10,929 nucleotides of DNA from Cyanobacteriota bacterium (lineage in GTDB: Bacteria; Cyanobacteriota; Cyanobacteriia; Phormidesmidales; Phormidesmidaceae), in the NCBI GenBank assembly GCA_027483425.1, contig JAIXUR010000399.1:1-10929 (forward strand), in the 5' to 3' direction. Shown piece by piece: positions 1 to 6,365 of the stretch; positions within the stretch are counted from its first letter, which is position 1, and the number at the start of each line of letters is the position of its first letter. The position numbers and the translations under genes were made by a program. The notes under the pieces were generated by a model. That model was not told the DNA's origin and ran no database searches. It worked only from the letters and a program-made list of their open reading frames with translations.

Positions 1-105
1 CGAACCACCCCCGGTCGAACCACCCCCGGTCGAACCTCCTCCGGTCGAACCACCCCCGGTCGAACCTCCTCCGGTCGAGCCAATCCCGGTCGAACCGACT
101 GGCCT
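1..105 (+). repeat. 15-bp in-frame tandem repeat encoding EPPPV
   Basis: Seven 15-bp units run from the window edge to about 105. Unit A is cgaaccacccccggt (1-15, 16-30, 46-60) and unit B is cgaacctcctccggt (31-45, 61-75), which differ only at synonymous positions. A diverged unit (76-90) and a decayed one (91-105) follow. The A-A-B-A-B order suggests duplication of a 30-bp A+B dimer. The array probably extends upstream of the window and may vary in copy number between strains. Confidence 0.9.
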
Positions 106-499
106 CACTGAACCAGCGGTGCCGTTCACGGGGCTCCTAGGGTTCTTGGCAGCCCCTAAACAAAACAGCCCCAATTCTACTAATGGTGCCGATCCGACAA
201 CGAGTGCTCCGACCCAGCCAGACACCGTAGAATTTACCCCCGACGATTCTATTACCCTTGGTGAAGGGCAACAGGCCACGGTAGATGCAGAGAACAATGA
301 AGCCGTGATTACCTTCCTGACGGCAGACGACTTCATTGACCTGCTGGAGGGACCCCTGATCGATGGGTTTGCCGTGGAAATACCGGGTATCAATAACCTG
401 CGTAGCGCCTTCGAGCAGTTGTTCCCCGGAGTGCCCCTACCGTCCTACTGGTTGCCACAGTTGCCCAGTCCATCCATCCCCTTCCCGTTTCCGTTCTAG
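2..499 (+). CDS. C-terminal part of a Pro-rich repeat protein (5' truncated by window edge)
   Basis: The reading frame is open from base 2 to a TAG at 497-499, leaving 165 residues of a protein that starts upstream of the window. The visible part opens with five EPPPV pentapeptides, then EPIPV and a degenerate EPTGL. About 100 residues of acidic, Ser/Thr-rich sequence follow, containing ITLGEGQQATVDAEN, and the end is hydrophobic and Pro-rich (IPFPFPF). A GTG at 119 could serve as a start but lies inside the repeat-bearing frame, so a 5'-truncated longer gene is more likely. Pro-rich EPPPV spacers are typical of exported or surface proteins, as wall or periplasm spanners. I do not recognise the family. 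Cyanobacterial FecR-domain proteins sometimes sit beside CHASE2 cyclase genes, so the missing N-terminus might be one; this is a guess. The gene ends 123 bp before the cyclase on the same strand. Confidence 0.75.
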   Translation, partial: EPPPVEPPPVEPPPVEPPPVEPPPVEPIPVEPTGLTEPAVPFTGLLGFLAAPKQNSPNSTNGADPTTSAPTQPDTVEFTPDDSITLGEGQQATVDAENNEAVITFLTADDFIDLLEGPLIDGFAVEIPGINNLRSAFEQLFPGVPLPSYWLPQLPSPSIPFPFPF

Positions 500-622
500 C
501 GCCCTGGACAGCGCCCTACTCCCTGATGGCAATCTCGCGAGTAATCCGTCGTGGGGGCTTCTAGCCCGCCGCCAGCGAGACCGTTGGGTTGCGAATGGAA
601 ACCTATACTCCCTGAGATCGCC

Positions 623-2557
623 ATGGCTAAACCCTATCGACGTATCTTTCAGCTCGGCCACGGGCTCATGGTGAGCTGGGCTGTCTTTGGAGCCATTGCC
701 CTAGCTTCCCAGCACCCTTGGATTGTATTGATTGAGGGCCAGGCCCAGTCGTTTTTGCTGCGGCTGCGGGGGCCGGTGCCGCCCCCCGAGGAAATCGTGA
801 TCTTAGCCATTGATGGCTATTCCCTGGCCCAGGGAGACCTTTACCGAGCCGACCCAGCGAAGGCTCCCTTTTTAGCGCCGCTGTCCACCTGGCCCTGGCA
901 GCGGCAAGCCTACGCCCAGGCCATTGAGCAGCTCATGACCGCCGGGGCGAAGGCGGTAGCCATTGATGTCCTGCTGGTCGACCCCAGCAGTTACGGCCCC
1001 GCCGACGATGCGGCCCTGGAGAAAACCCTAGGGCGCTGGGGCGATCGCGTGGCCCTGGCCGCCAGCTACGACACCACAGACGTCACGGTTGGCGGATACA
1101 CCACTTTGCTGGAACCGATTTACCGCAGCCCGGCCAAGGTGGGGCTGATTAACGTTAAGGTCGACACCGATGGCAAGCTGCGGGAGTTTCCCGATCAAGA
1201 GATAGAGCGGCTGCGGCAGGAGCACGAGTTTACCGACGAGTTGCCCTCCCTAGCCCAAGCTACCCTGACCGCCGCTGGCTACCCCAGCCCTGATCGAATC
1301 AGTGAAGAGATCGTCTTCTACGGCCCGGCGGGCATGTTTCCAAAGGTGTCCTTTGTGGAGGTGCTCGACCCGGTCAACTGGCCCATCTACCGCGACCAAT
1401 TCAAAGACAAGATTGTGCTCATTGGCCCCCTGGCCGACTCCTTTCAAGACTTCAAGCGCACCCCCACCGACGACAAAATGCCGGGGGTTGAGATCCACGC
1501 CCATGCCCTGGCCACCCTCCTTGAGGGCAGAACCCTAGGCTCAGCGGTGACCAACCCCCTGGCCCAGGGGCTCCTGACGGCGATCGCCATTGGGGCCGTG
1601 GGGTTAGGGCTGGGGTATCGCTTCACCCAACCAATTCCAAGGATAGTGGGGTTCTTAGCCGCGATCGCGACCTGGGGAGGGCTGGCCTACCTGGTGATGG
1701 TGCAGGGCGGTCGCCTCATCCCCGTCGCCATTCCCGTCGCCTGTCTAGGCATGGGCAGCATCACCTACCTCACCACAGGAGCAGTGCGCAACCGCCTCGA
1801 AGAACAGCGCCTGCGCCGCACACTAGAGCGCTACGTAGCGCCCTCCGTAGCCCAAGAAATTCTTAGCCAGCCCGAAGACTTTAACCGACTCACCGTCGGC
1901 CACCGGTTTCAGGCGGCGGTGCTGTTTTCAGATATTCGCGGCTTTAGTCGGATCTCCTACCAGCTGGGGGCCGAAGAAACGGTCAGCCTGCTGAACACCT
2001 ACCTAGACGTCATGGTCGGCGCTATTCTCCGCCATCGGGGCACCATCGATAAGTTCATCGGCGATGCCGTGATGGCCGAGTTTGGCGCGCCTAAATCCCA
2101 AGGCCCCGAGCAAGATGCGCTCAGTGCGGTATCTGCCGCCCTGGCAATGCGCGAGGCTTTGGCGACCCTGCGCCTTAAGCTTCAGGCCCAAGGGCTCCCG
2201 CCTCTCTACAACGGTATTGGCATTAGCTATGGCGAACTGGTCGTGGGCAACATCGGTTCGGTGCAGCGGCTAGAGTACACCGCCATTGGCGACACCGTAA
2301 ACGTCGCCAGCCGCATTGAAGGGTTGACCAAGCAGATCGGCACCGACATTTTAATTACCCAATCTTGCTATGACATGGTTAAAGACCACATCGTCGCCAT
2401 TGAGCATGGGGCCCATGTCCTGGCCGGACGCGAGCACGAAGCGGTGCCCGTGTACGGGGTGGTGGCCTTCAAGGGGGACCATGACGGGCTATACCACCAA
2501 GTGCAGAAGGATTTGACTCAGCACCTAGGGCAACTACCCCGCACTCCCAAGGGTTAA
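623..2557 (+). CDS. CHASE2-domain class III adenylate cyclase, membrane bound
   Basis: The product of 644 residues is predicted to make cAMP from ATP in response to an extracytoplasmic signal. A membrane helix lies at about residues 14-32. A CHASE2 sensor domain follows at about 35-305, with family-like stretches FYGPAGMFP and KIVLIGPLAD...PGVEIHAHAL. Three membrane helices lie at about 310-395, and the cytosolic cyclase catalytic domain at about 420-600. Metal-binding Asp437 (FSDIRGFS) and Asp481 (GDAVMAEFG), the transition-state pair Asn560/Arg564 (VNVASR) and the purine-specifying pair Lys477/Thr553 are all present. Lys/Thr is the adenylate-type pair in bacterial and cyanobacterial enzymes; guanylate cyclases carry Glu/Cys-like residues. 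I chose ATG 623 because the membrane helix follows directly; a GTG at 551 would add 24 Pro-rich residues unlike the family. No strong Shine-Dalgarno is visible. The gene stands alone, with long gaps downstream. Confidence 0.93.
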   Translation: MAKPYRRIFQLGHGLMVSWAVFGAIALASQHPWIVLIEGQAQSFLLRLRGPVPPPEEIVILAIDGYSLAQGDLYRADPAKAPFLAPLSTWPWQRQAYAQAIEQLMTAGAKAVAIDVLLVDPSSYGPADDAALEKTLGRWGDRVALAASYDTTDVTVGGYTTLLEPIYRSPAKVGLINVKVDTDGKLREFPDQEIERLRQEHEFTDELPSLAQATLTAAGYPSPDRISEEIVFYGPAGMFPKVSFVEVLDPVNWPIYRDQFKDKIVLIGPLADSFQDFKRTPTDDKMPGVEIHAHALATLLEGRTLGSAVTNPLAQGLLTAIAIGAVGLGLGYRFTQPIPRIVGFLAAIATWGGLAYLVMVQGGRLIPVAIPVACLGMGSITYLTTGAVRNRLEEQRLRRTLERYVAPSVAQEILSQPEDFNRLTVGHRFQAAVLFSDIRGFSRISYQLGAEETVSLLNTYLDVMVGAILRHRGTIDKFIGDAVMAEFGAPKSQGPEQDALSAVSAALAMREALATLRLKLQAQGLPPLYNGIGISYGELVVGNIGSVQRLEYTAIGDTVNVASRIEGLTKQIGTDILITQSCYDMVKDHIVAIEHGAHVLAGREHEAVPVYGVVAFKGDHDGLYHQVQKDLTQHLGQLPRTPKG

Positions 2558-2689
2558 AAAACCGTAGGGTCTATTGCCTCAATTCAACCCAACTCAGACT
2601 GCTCTCAGCCTGGCCCAGTCAATACGGCCTGGTCGATAGCCGCCTGTAGCCACTGCGATGGAAGAGTTTATGTAATGGTTCTGTTAACA

Positions 2690-2720
2690 CCCTAGGGAAA
2701 ATACTGACCTTCCCCTAGGG
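2690..2720. repeat. Inverted repeat ccctagggaa / ttcccctaggg
   Basis: The arms are 2690-2699 and 2710-2720, with one extra C in the right arm and a 10-base spacer. It lies about 130 bp after the cyclase stop. No T-tract follows, so it is not a classical Rho-independent terminator, although it could still be a 3' hairpin of the cyclase transcript. Confidence 0.5.
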
Positions 2721-2757
2721 CTTCGGAACGTAAGAGCGCGATTAAAGTCTGACAAAT

Positions 2758-2780
2758 ATTCATCCGGATTCATCCGGATT
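2758..2780. repeat. Short tandem repeat of attcatccgg
   Basis: Two exact 10-bp copies (2758-2767, 2768-2777) are followed by a partial third (att). The function is unknown. The period is close to one helical turn, so it could be a paired protein site or merely replication slippage. Confidence 0.7.
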
Positions 2781-2791
2781 GCCTCAAGCCG

Positions 2792-2820
2792 GAAGCTCTG
2801 GCTAACTTAGCCAAAGCTTC
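2792..2820. repeat. 29-bp near-perfect palindrome
   Basis: Arms of 14 bases (2792-2805 and 2807-2820) are complementary except for one C/A mismatch (2798 against 2814) around a central C at 2806. As RNA it would form a stem of about 12 pairs with a tiny loop; as DNA it could bind a dimeric regulator. A second hairpin (gggttc 2833-2838 with gaaccc 2853-2858) follows 12 bases later. Confidence 0.6.
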
Positions 2821-3017
2821 ACCGACTTATATGGGTTCCATAAACAGGGCTAGAACCCTTGTTTTACAAAGCTTTAGCCTACTCAAGCCCCGATTCTCAA
2901 CCTTTGAATAGGGCGGTTGGAACCGTGGCGAGCGAGCCAGAGCTCTGATTTTTCGCATAACGTCGATTGTTCTTGTACGATGAATGGGATTCGTCGCGGT
3001 CTCCGTGTTTCTGTCAT

Positions 3018-3033
3018 TGTGACCCTACTCTCA
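3018..3033. promoter_or_regulatory. Candidate cAMP-receptor (CRP/SYCRP1-like) binding site
   Basis: The sequence TGTGA-N6-TCTCA matches 9 of the 10 specified bases of TGTGA-N6-TCACA, the CRP consensus that cyanobacterial SYCRP1-type regulators also recognise. It lies about 205 bp before the sigF start and downstream of a predicted adenylate cyclase gene. No matching promoter could be identified beside it, and chance matches of this quality would be expected a few times per 100 kb. It is therefore a hypothesis only. Confidence 0.3.
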
Positions 3034-3117
3034 CCGCCATTAGGCTGATATCACGAGCACACAATCCTTCTCGAACTATGCATCGCCTTTTACTCAACAG
3101 ATGTCGATCGGGCTGGG

Positions 3118-3139
3118 GTGGTTGGCTATGGCCAACCGC
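3118..3139. repeat. Perfect hairpin ggttggc-tatg-gccaacc upstream of sigF
   Basis: Seven perfect pairs (3120-3126 with 3131-3137) close a 4-base loop. One G-T wobble and one G-C pair extend the stem to 3118/3139. It lies 98 bp before the sigF start and would fall in the 5' leader if transcription begins upstream. There is no T-tract. Confidence 0.45.
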
Positions 3140-3237
3140 TGCAACCTACGATCGCCCCTGTTTTGGCATCAGGCCACTCGATTAAGAGGCATAGTTCTTA
3201 GCTGGTCGAGCTGGATTTGACGTTTTATGAAATCGCC

Positions 3238-4017
3238 ATGGTTGCCACTTCACAATTTCAATCTAGAACCAGCAGTTTAGAGTTGCTGCGGCTTTACCAA
3301 AGTAATCCCACCCTTGCCCTGCGAAACCAACTGGTGCAGCTCAATATTGGGCTGGTGCGGCGCGAGGCCTACCGCTGGTTGCAGCAGTCAACCGAAACCT
3401 TTGACGACCTCATGCAGGTCGGTAGCCTGGGGCTAATTCGTGCTATCGAACGCTTTGACATGGGCAAGGGCTACGCCTTTAGCTCCTTTGCCATTCCCTA
3501 TATTCGCGGCGAAATTCAGCACTACCTGCGCGACAAGAGCACCTCCATGCGCATTCCCCGCCGGTGGCAAGCGCTGCAAAGCCAATCGACGCGGGTTATT
3601 CGCCAACTCCAGGCCAACCTAGGTCGCCTGCCCAAGGATCACGAAATTGCCAATGCCCTCGAGATTTCGGCGGCGGAGTGGCAAGAGGTGAAGCTGGCCA
3701 ACCGGAACCGATCGTTGCTCAGCCTTGACGCACCCGTGCAAGACGAAGAGTCGGCCTGCCTCGGCGACCTGCTGCCCGATCTCAAGTACAAGAGCTTTCA
3801 ACTGGCCCAAGAAGATCAAATTCGTCTCCAGCAGGCTCTTCATCAGCTCGAACAACGCACCCGCGAAATATTGGAATTTGTGTTCCTCTACGACCTAACC
3901 CAAAAAGAAACCGCTGAACGGATGGGCATTAGCGCCGTTACCGTGTCGCGCCGGGTCAAGCAGGGGCTCAAGCACCTCCAAACGCTCATGACCTCTGGCG
4001 AAGACGAACTGACCTAA
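3238..4017 (+). CDS. sigF: RNA polymerase sigma factor SigF (group 3, sigma-70 family)
   Basis: The 259-residue product directs RNA polymerase to a specific promoter set. Region 2 spans about residues 36-115 (NIGLVRREAYRW...FDDLMQVGSLGLIRAIERFD...FSSFAIPYIRGEIQHYLRDK), including the core-binding DD(L/M)MQVG and the -10-recognition stretch. Region 3 follows (IPRRW...LGRLPKDHEIANAL), then region 4 with the helix-turn-helix LTQKETAERMGISAVTVSRRVKQGL near the C-terminus. It lacks region 1.1 and has the length and N-terminus (SSLELLRLYQ) of cyanobacterial SigF. In Synechocystis SigF is needed for pilin expression, motility and normal secretion. I chose ATG 3238 because the alternative TTG at 3217 adds seven residues with no better ribosome site; no strong Shine-Dalgarno precedes either. 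The next gene on this strand starts 69 bp downstream, so co-transcription is possible. No anti-sigma partner is visible. Confidence 0.93.
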   Translation: MVATSQFQSRTSSLELLRLYQSNPTLALRNQLVQLNIGLVRREAYRWLQQSTETFDDLMQVGSLGLIRAIERFDMGKGYAFSSFAIPYIRGEIQHYLRDKSTSMRIPRRWQALQSQSTRVIRQLQANLGRLPKDHEIANALEISAAEWQEVKLANRNRSLLSLDAPVQDEESACLGDLLPDLKYKSFQLAQEDQIRLQQALHQLEQRTREILEFVFLYDLTQKETAERMGISAVTVSRRVKQGLKHLQTLMTSGEDELT

Positions 4018-4021
4018 AGCG

Positions 4022-4037
4022 TTCTGCATTAGCAGAA
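4022..4037 (+). promoter_or_regulatory. Small hairpin in the sigF-to-PilP-like gap
   Basis: TTCTGC-ATTA-GCAGAA forms a perfect six-pair stem with a 4-base loop starting five bases after the sigF stop. No T-run follows directly. It may be a weak terminator or mRNA processing/stability element inside a two-gene transcript. Confidence 0.4.
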
Positions 4038-4072
4038 GTGAGCTATCTTTGGGAATCATGGGCTCAGGAAGC

Positions 4073-4079
4073 AAGGAGG
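4073..4079 (+). promoter_or_regulatory. Strong Shine-Dalgarno (AAGGAGG) that sets the start at 4087
   Basis: AAGGAGG lies seven bases before ATG 4087 and only one base before the alternative TTG 4081, so it decides for the ATG. It is the best ribosome binding site in the window; sigF and the cyclase have almost none. Confidence 0.85.
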
Positions 4080-4086
4080 CTTGGCC

Positions 4087-5055
4087 ATGGGGGCAGTTTT
4101 ATTTTTAGTCTTGTTCGTTCTTGGGGCTTTGCTAGCGTTGGCTGGCAACCTGGTCAGCATCGTAGACGCCTTTCGGGTCAGCCCTGTTTGGGGCCTGCTG
4201 TCGCTCTTCATACCCTTCGCGCTGATTGTTTTCTGGGTCAAATTTTGGGGCCGTAAGTGGGCTCGCAACGGCTTTTTTATCAGCCTGGGTGGGCTAGGGG
4301 CCATGCTTCTATCGCTCCCTTTTCTGGGTGGGTTCATTGCCCAGCGACTTGGGCAAGTCAGTAGCTCTGTCGACGAGACCCTGATCATCGAAGAGATTCC
4401 CGTAGAGCCGGTGCCGACCCCTAATGGTGACGCGCCGGTGCCAGACCCAGCGTTTGCGGAGCCCTTAGTGCCAGTGGCACCGCAGCTGTCTCCCATTGCC
4501 CGTGCCGAACTGATTCAATCGACCGATCCCAACGAGCGCCTCCAGCAGATTAACAAAAGCCGCACTGACCCCTTTTCCGTGGTGCCCACGCCTCCTGCGC
4601 CTCGGGTCGTAGCTCCCCCGGCTCCCCCGGCTGGCGGAGCGGCAGGGACACCAGCAGGCACGACTACGGGTAACCCTGCTACCCCAGGGACGGGCGTTCC
4701 TGGAACCTCGACTACCCCACCTGGGGCTGCTCCTGGCGGATCTGGCGGATCTGGGGGATCGTCAACGCCCCCGGGCCTAGCTCCTTTGCCCCAGCTCCCT
4801 AAACCCACTCTGGCCGAGGCCGTACTGGTCACTGGGGTCATGACCATCGGCAACGAAAATTTTGCGGTGGTTCAGACCGTCAATGGCAGTCAGTATGTGA
4901 GGGCTGGCCAGCGAGTCTCTAACGGGCAAGTCCTGGTCAAGCGCATTGATGTGCGCGGTGTCGATCCGGTGGTGATACTAGAGCAAAATGGCATTGAAGT
5001 GTCTCGTCCCGTAGGTGGCCCAGCCCCAGGGGCTGAAGAGCAGCCAGCGGCCTAG
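4087..5055 (+). CDS. Membrane protein with PilP/GspC-like C-terminal domain
   Basis: The 322-residue product has no name I can give with certainty. Residues 1 to about 80 form about three membrane helices (FLVLFVLGALLALAGNLV; SPVWGLLSLFIPFALIVFW; a third at NGFFISLGGLGAMLLSLPF). The FR-SPVWGL-P-F motif resembles a small-membrane-protein family common in cyanobacteria. Residues of about 85-235 are a Pro/Gly/Thr-rich disordered linker that includes SRTDPF (158-163), like the RDPF motif before the homology domain of PilP. Residues of about 243-310 form a small beta-rich domain (VTGVMTIGNENFAVVQTVNGSQYVRAGQRVSNGQVLVKRIDVRG with VVILEQNG), the pattern of PilP/GspC pilus and secretion proteins. The likely role is a periplasmic adaptor in the cell envelope, perhaps for pili. 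It follows sigF by 69 bp. Topology and function are inferred. Confidence 0.8.
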   Translation: MGAVLFLVLFVLGALLALAGNLVSIVDAFRVSPVWGLLSLFIPFALIVFWVKFWGRKWARNGFFISLGGLGAMLLSLPFLGGFIAQRLGQVSSSVDETLIIEEIPVEPVPTPNGDAPVPDPAFAEPLVPVAPQLSPIARAELIQSTDPNERLQQINKSRTDPFSVVPTPPAPRVVAPPAPPAGGAAGTPAGTTTGNPATPGTGVPGTSTTPPGAAPGGSGGSGGSSTPPGLAPLPQLPKPTLAEAVLVTGVMTIGNENFAVVQTVNGSQYVRAGQRVSNGQVLVKRIDVRGVDPVVILEQNGIEVSRPVGGPAPGAEEQPAA

Positions 5056-5135
5056 TCTAGAAAGTAGGCCATGCGCCCAAAACCAAGTCGTGTCAGAATG
5101 TGAAGTGCTTGATTTGGTTTGGCTTGGGAATATCT

Positions 5136-6317
5136 ATGCCGCTTGAAACGGTTGTTTGGCAGGGTTTGTGGGGAGCGATCGCCCTTTTGATGGCAGAGGT
5201 TGTCCGGGATGTCTACCACATGGTGAGCCACTACTGGCCGCCCCTAATGCGGTTGCACAACTGGCATCACCGCGCCTATAAGAAAGACTTTACCCCCGTT
5301 AGCCCCACCCTTTACCGCCAGGCCCAGCTTTACAACGATGCCCCTGAGGCCGTGGTCATGACCGGGGCCATGGTAGGGTTGGCGATTTCCACCGGTATCT
5401 ACGGATTTTGGTTAGGGGCGCTCTATGGGCTGAGCTTTTTAGCGGCGGCGGTGGCTCGGGCCCAGGGCTGGCTGCTGGCTACCGACCTCACCCATGAGCC
5501 TGGCGAACTGACCACCATGCCCAGCAACTGGCGGGTGAACCGAACGTATCACTGGCGGCACCACTTTGACGACACCAATGCCTACTTTTCTGGATCGTTT
5601 ACGCTACTCGATAAGCTGATGGGTACAGGGGTTTCTCTCAAGGGCAAAACCGTGGCCGTGACCGGGGCATCTGGTACCCTGGGCCGCGCCCTGTTGACGG
5701 AACTGACCCGACAAAAAGCCCGCCCCATCGCCTTGACGACCTCCCCCGAGGCCAGCTTTGAGGAGGGCATTGTCTGTATCCCATGGCAGCCAGGAGCCGA
5801 GGCCGATCTGCGCGAGGCTCTGAAAAAGGTCGATATTCTCATCCTCAACCACGGGATGAATGGGCACGGCGATCGCGATCCGGCGGCGATCCAAACTGCC
5901 CTGGAGGTCAATGCCCTCTCGGGCTGGCGGCTAATGGAGGTGTTTTTTACCACCGTCGAAACATCCGCCCAGCGGGCGAATAAAGAAGTGTGGGTGAACA
6001 CCTCCGAGGCCGAAGTTAACCCTGCGTTTAGCCCTCTGTACGAGGTGTCTAAACGCCTGATGGGCGACCTGGTGACCCTGCGGCGGCTCGATGCGCCCTG
6101 TGTAGTGCGCAAGGTCATTTTGGGGCCCTTTAAGAGCAGTCTCAACCCCATTGGGGTCATGTCCGCAGACTGGATCGCCTGGGCGGTGATCGCCTTGGCC
6201 AAGCGTAACGTGCGCAATATTATTGTGACCATTAACCCCCTGACCTATCTGCTGTTTCCGCTGAAGGAACTGGGTCAGGGAATCTATTTCAGGCTGTTTA
6301 CCCATGGCGACCCCTGA
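5136..6317 (+). CDS. Bifunctional fatty-acid-hydroxylase/sterol-desaturase-like and short-chain dehydrogenase fusion
   Basis: The 393-residue product joins two enzyme halves. Residues 1 to about 165 carry the di-iron histidine clusters of the fatty acid hydroxylase superfamily: His28/His32 (HMVSH), His41/44/45 (HNWHH), His120 (THEPG) and His139/142/143 (HWRHH), set between hydrophobic segments. Residues from about 170 form an NAD(P)-binding SDR domain with TGASGTLG (176-183), LILNHG, Ser290 and Tyr302/Lys306 (YEVSK) at the usual Ser-Tyr spacing. Fusions of this kind are annotated in cyanobacteria as bifunctional sterol desaturase/short chain dehydrogenase. The substrate is unknown; a membrane lipid, carotenoid or fatty aldehyde/alcohol is conceivable. 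I prefer ATG 5136 (GGGAA five bases before it, first helix right after); a GTG at 5100 would add 12 residues. It lies 80 bp after the PilP-like gene. Confidence 0.87.
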   Translation: MPLETVVWQGLWGAIALLMAEVVRDVYHMVSHYWPPLMRLHNWHHRAYKKDFTPVSPTLYRQAQLYNDAPEAVVMTGAMVGLAISTGIYGFWLGALYGLSFLAAAVARAQGWLLATDLTHEPGELTTMPSNWRVNRTYHWRHHFDDTNAYFSGSFTLLDKLMGTGVSLKGKTVAVTGASGTLGRALLTELTRQKARPIALTTSPEASFEEGIVCIPWQPGAEADLREALKKVDILILNHGMNGHGDRDPAAIQTALEVNALSGWRLMEVFFTTVETSAQRANKEVWVNTSEAEVNPAFSPLYEVSKRLMGDLVTLRRLDAPCVVRKVILGPFKSSLNPIGVMSADWIAWAVIALAKRNVRNIIVTINPLTYLLFPLKELGQGIYFRLFTHGDP

Positions 6318-6341
6318 GCCTAAGACCGACAGCCTCAGGGG
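6311..6341. terminator. Inverted repeat between convergent genes, possible terminator
   Basis: CCCCTGAG (6311-6318) pairs perfectly with CTCAGGGG (6334-6341) across a 15-base loop. The left arm contains the TGA stop of the hydroxylase-SDR gene. Neither strand has a T-tract after the stem, so it is at best a non-canonical bidirectional terminator. Confidence 0.4.
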
Positions 6342-6365
6342 AAAAGGGTGTACGGGACACAGGCC

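Larger units (their letters stand above)
2558..3237. other. Long intergenic region, hairpin-rich, upstream of sigF
   Basis: These 680 bases hold no convincing gene. The one forward frame (TTG 2967 to 3185) encodes a 72-residue peptide rich in Cys, Arg and Trp with no recognisable domain and no ribosome binding site. The region does hold several inverted repeats (2690-2720, 2792-2820, 2833-2858, 3118-3139), a short tandem repeat (2758-2780) and a CRP-like palindrome (3018-3033). It must contain the sigF promoter, perhaps with a long leader or a small RNA, but I see no clear -10/-35 pair. Confidence 0.6.

Noticed and set aside
1..105. CRISPR array at the window start
   Set aside because: The units are contiguous 15-mers without spacers and translate in frame as EPPPV; this is a coding repeat.
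551..622. Upstream GTG start for the cyclase, adding 24 residues
   Set aside because: The added residues are Pro/Arg-rich with no family likeness, and ATG 623 sits directly before the first membrane helix.
2833..2858. tRNA T-arm-like gggttc...gaaccc
   Set aside because: The loop is 14 bases and lacks the TTC-A pattern; no acceptor or anticodon stems can be formed around it.
2967..3185. 72-residue forward open frame (TTG start) in the sigF upstream region
   Set aside because: Composition is odd (Cys/Arg/Trp scatter), the start is a TTG without ribosome site, there is no domain, and it overlaps the CRP-like site and a hairpin. Probably chance.
4056..4496. 146-residue minus-strand open frame opposite the PilP-like gene
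   Set aside because: Low-complexity antisense of membrane helices; the plus frame has a perfect Shine-Dalgarno and coherent topology.
5582..6232. 216-residue minus-strand open frame opposite the SDR half
   Set aside because: It is a Ser/Arg-rich shadow of a gene with strong catalytic motifs on the plus strand; GC-rich genes commonly give long antisense frames.
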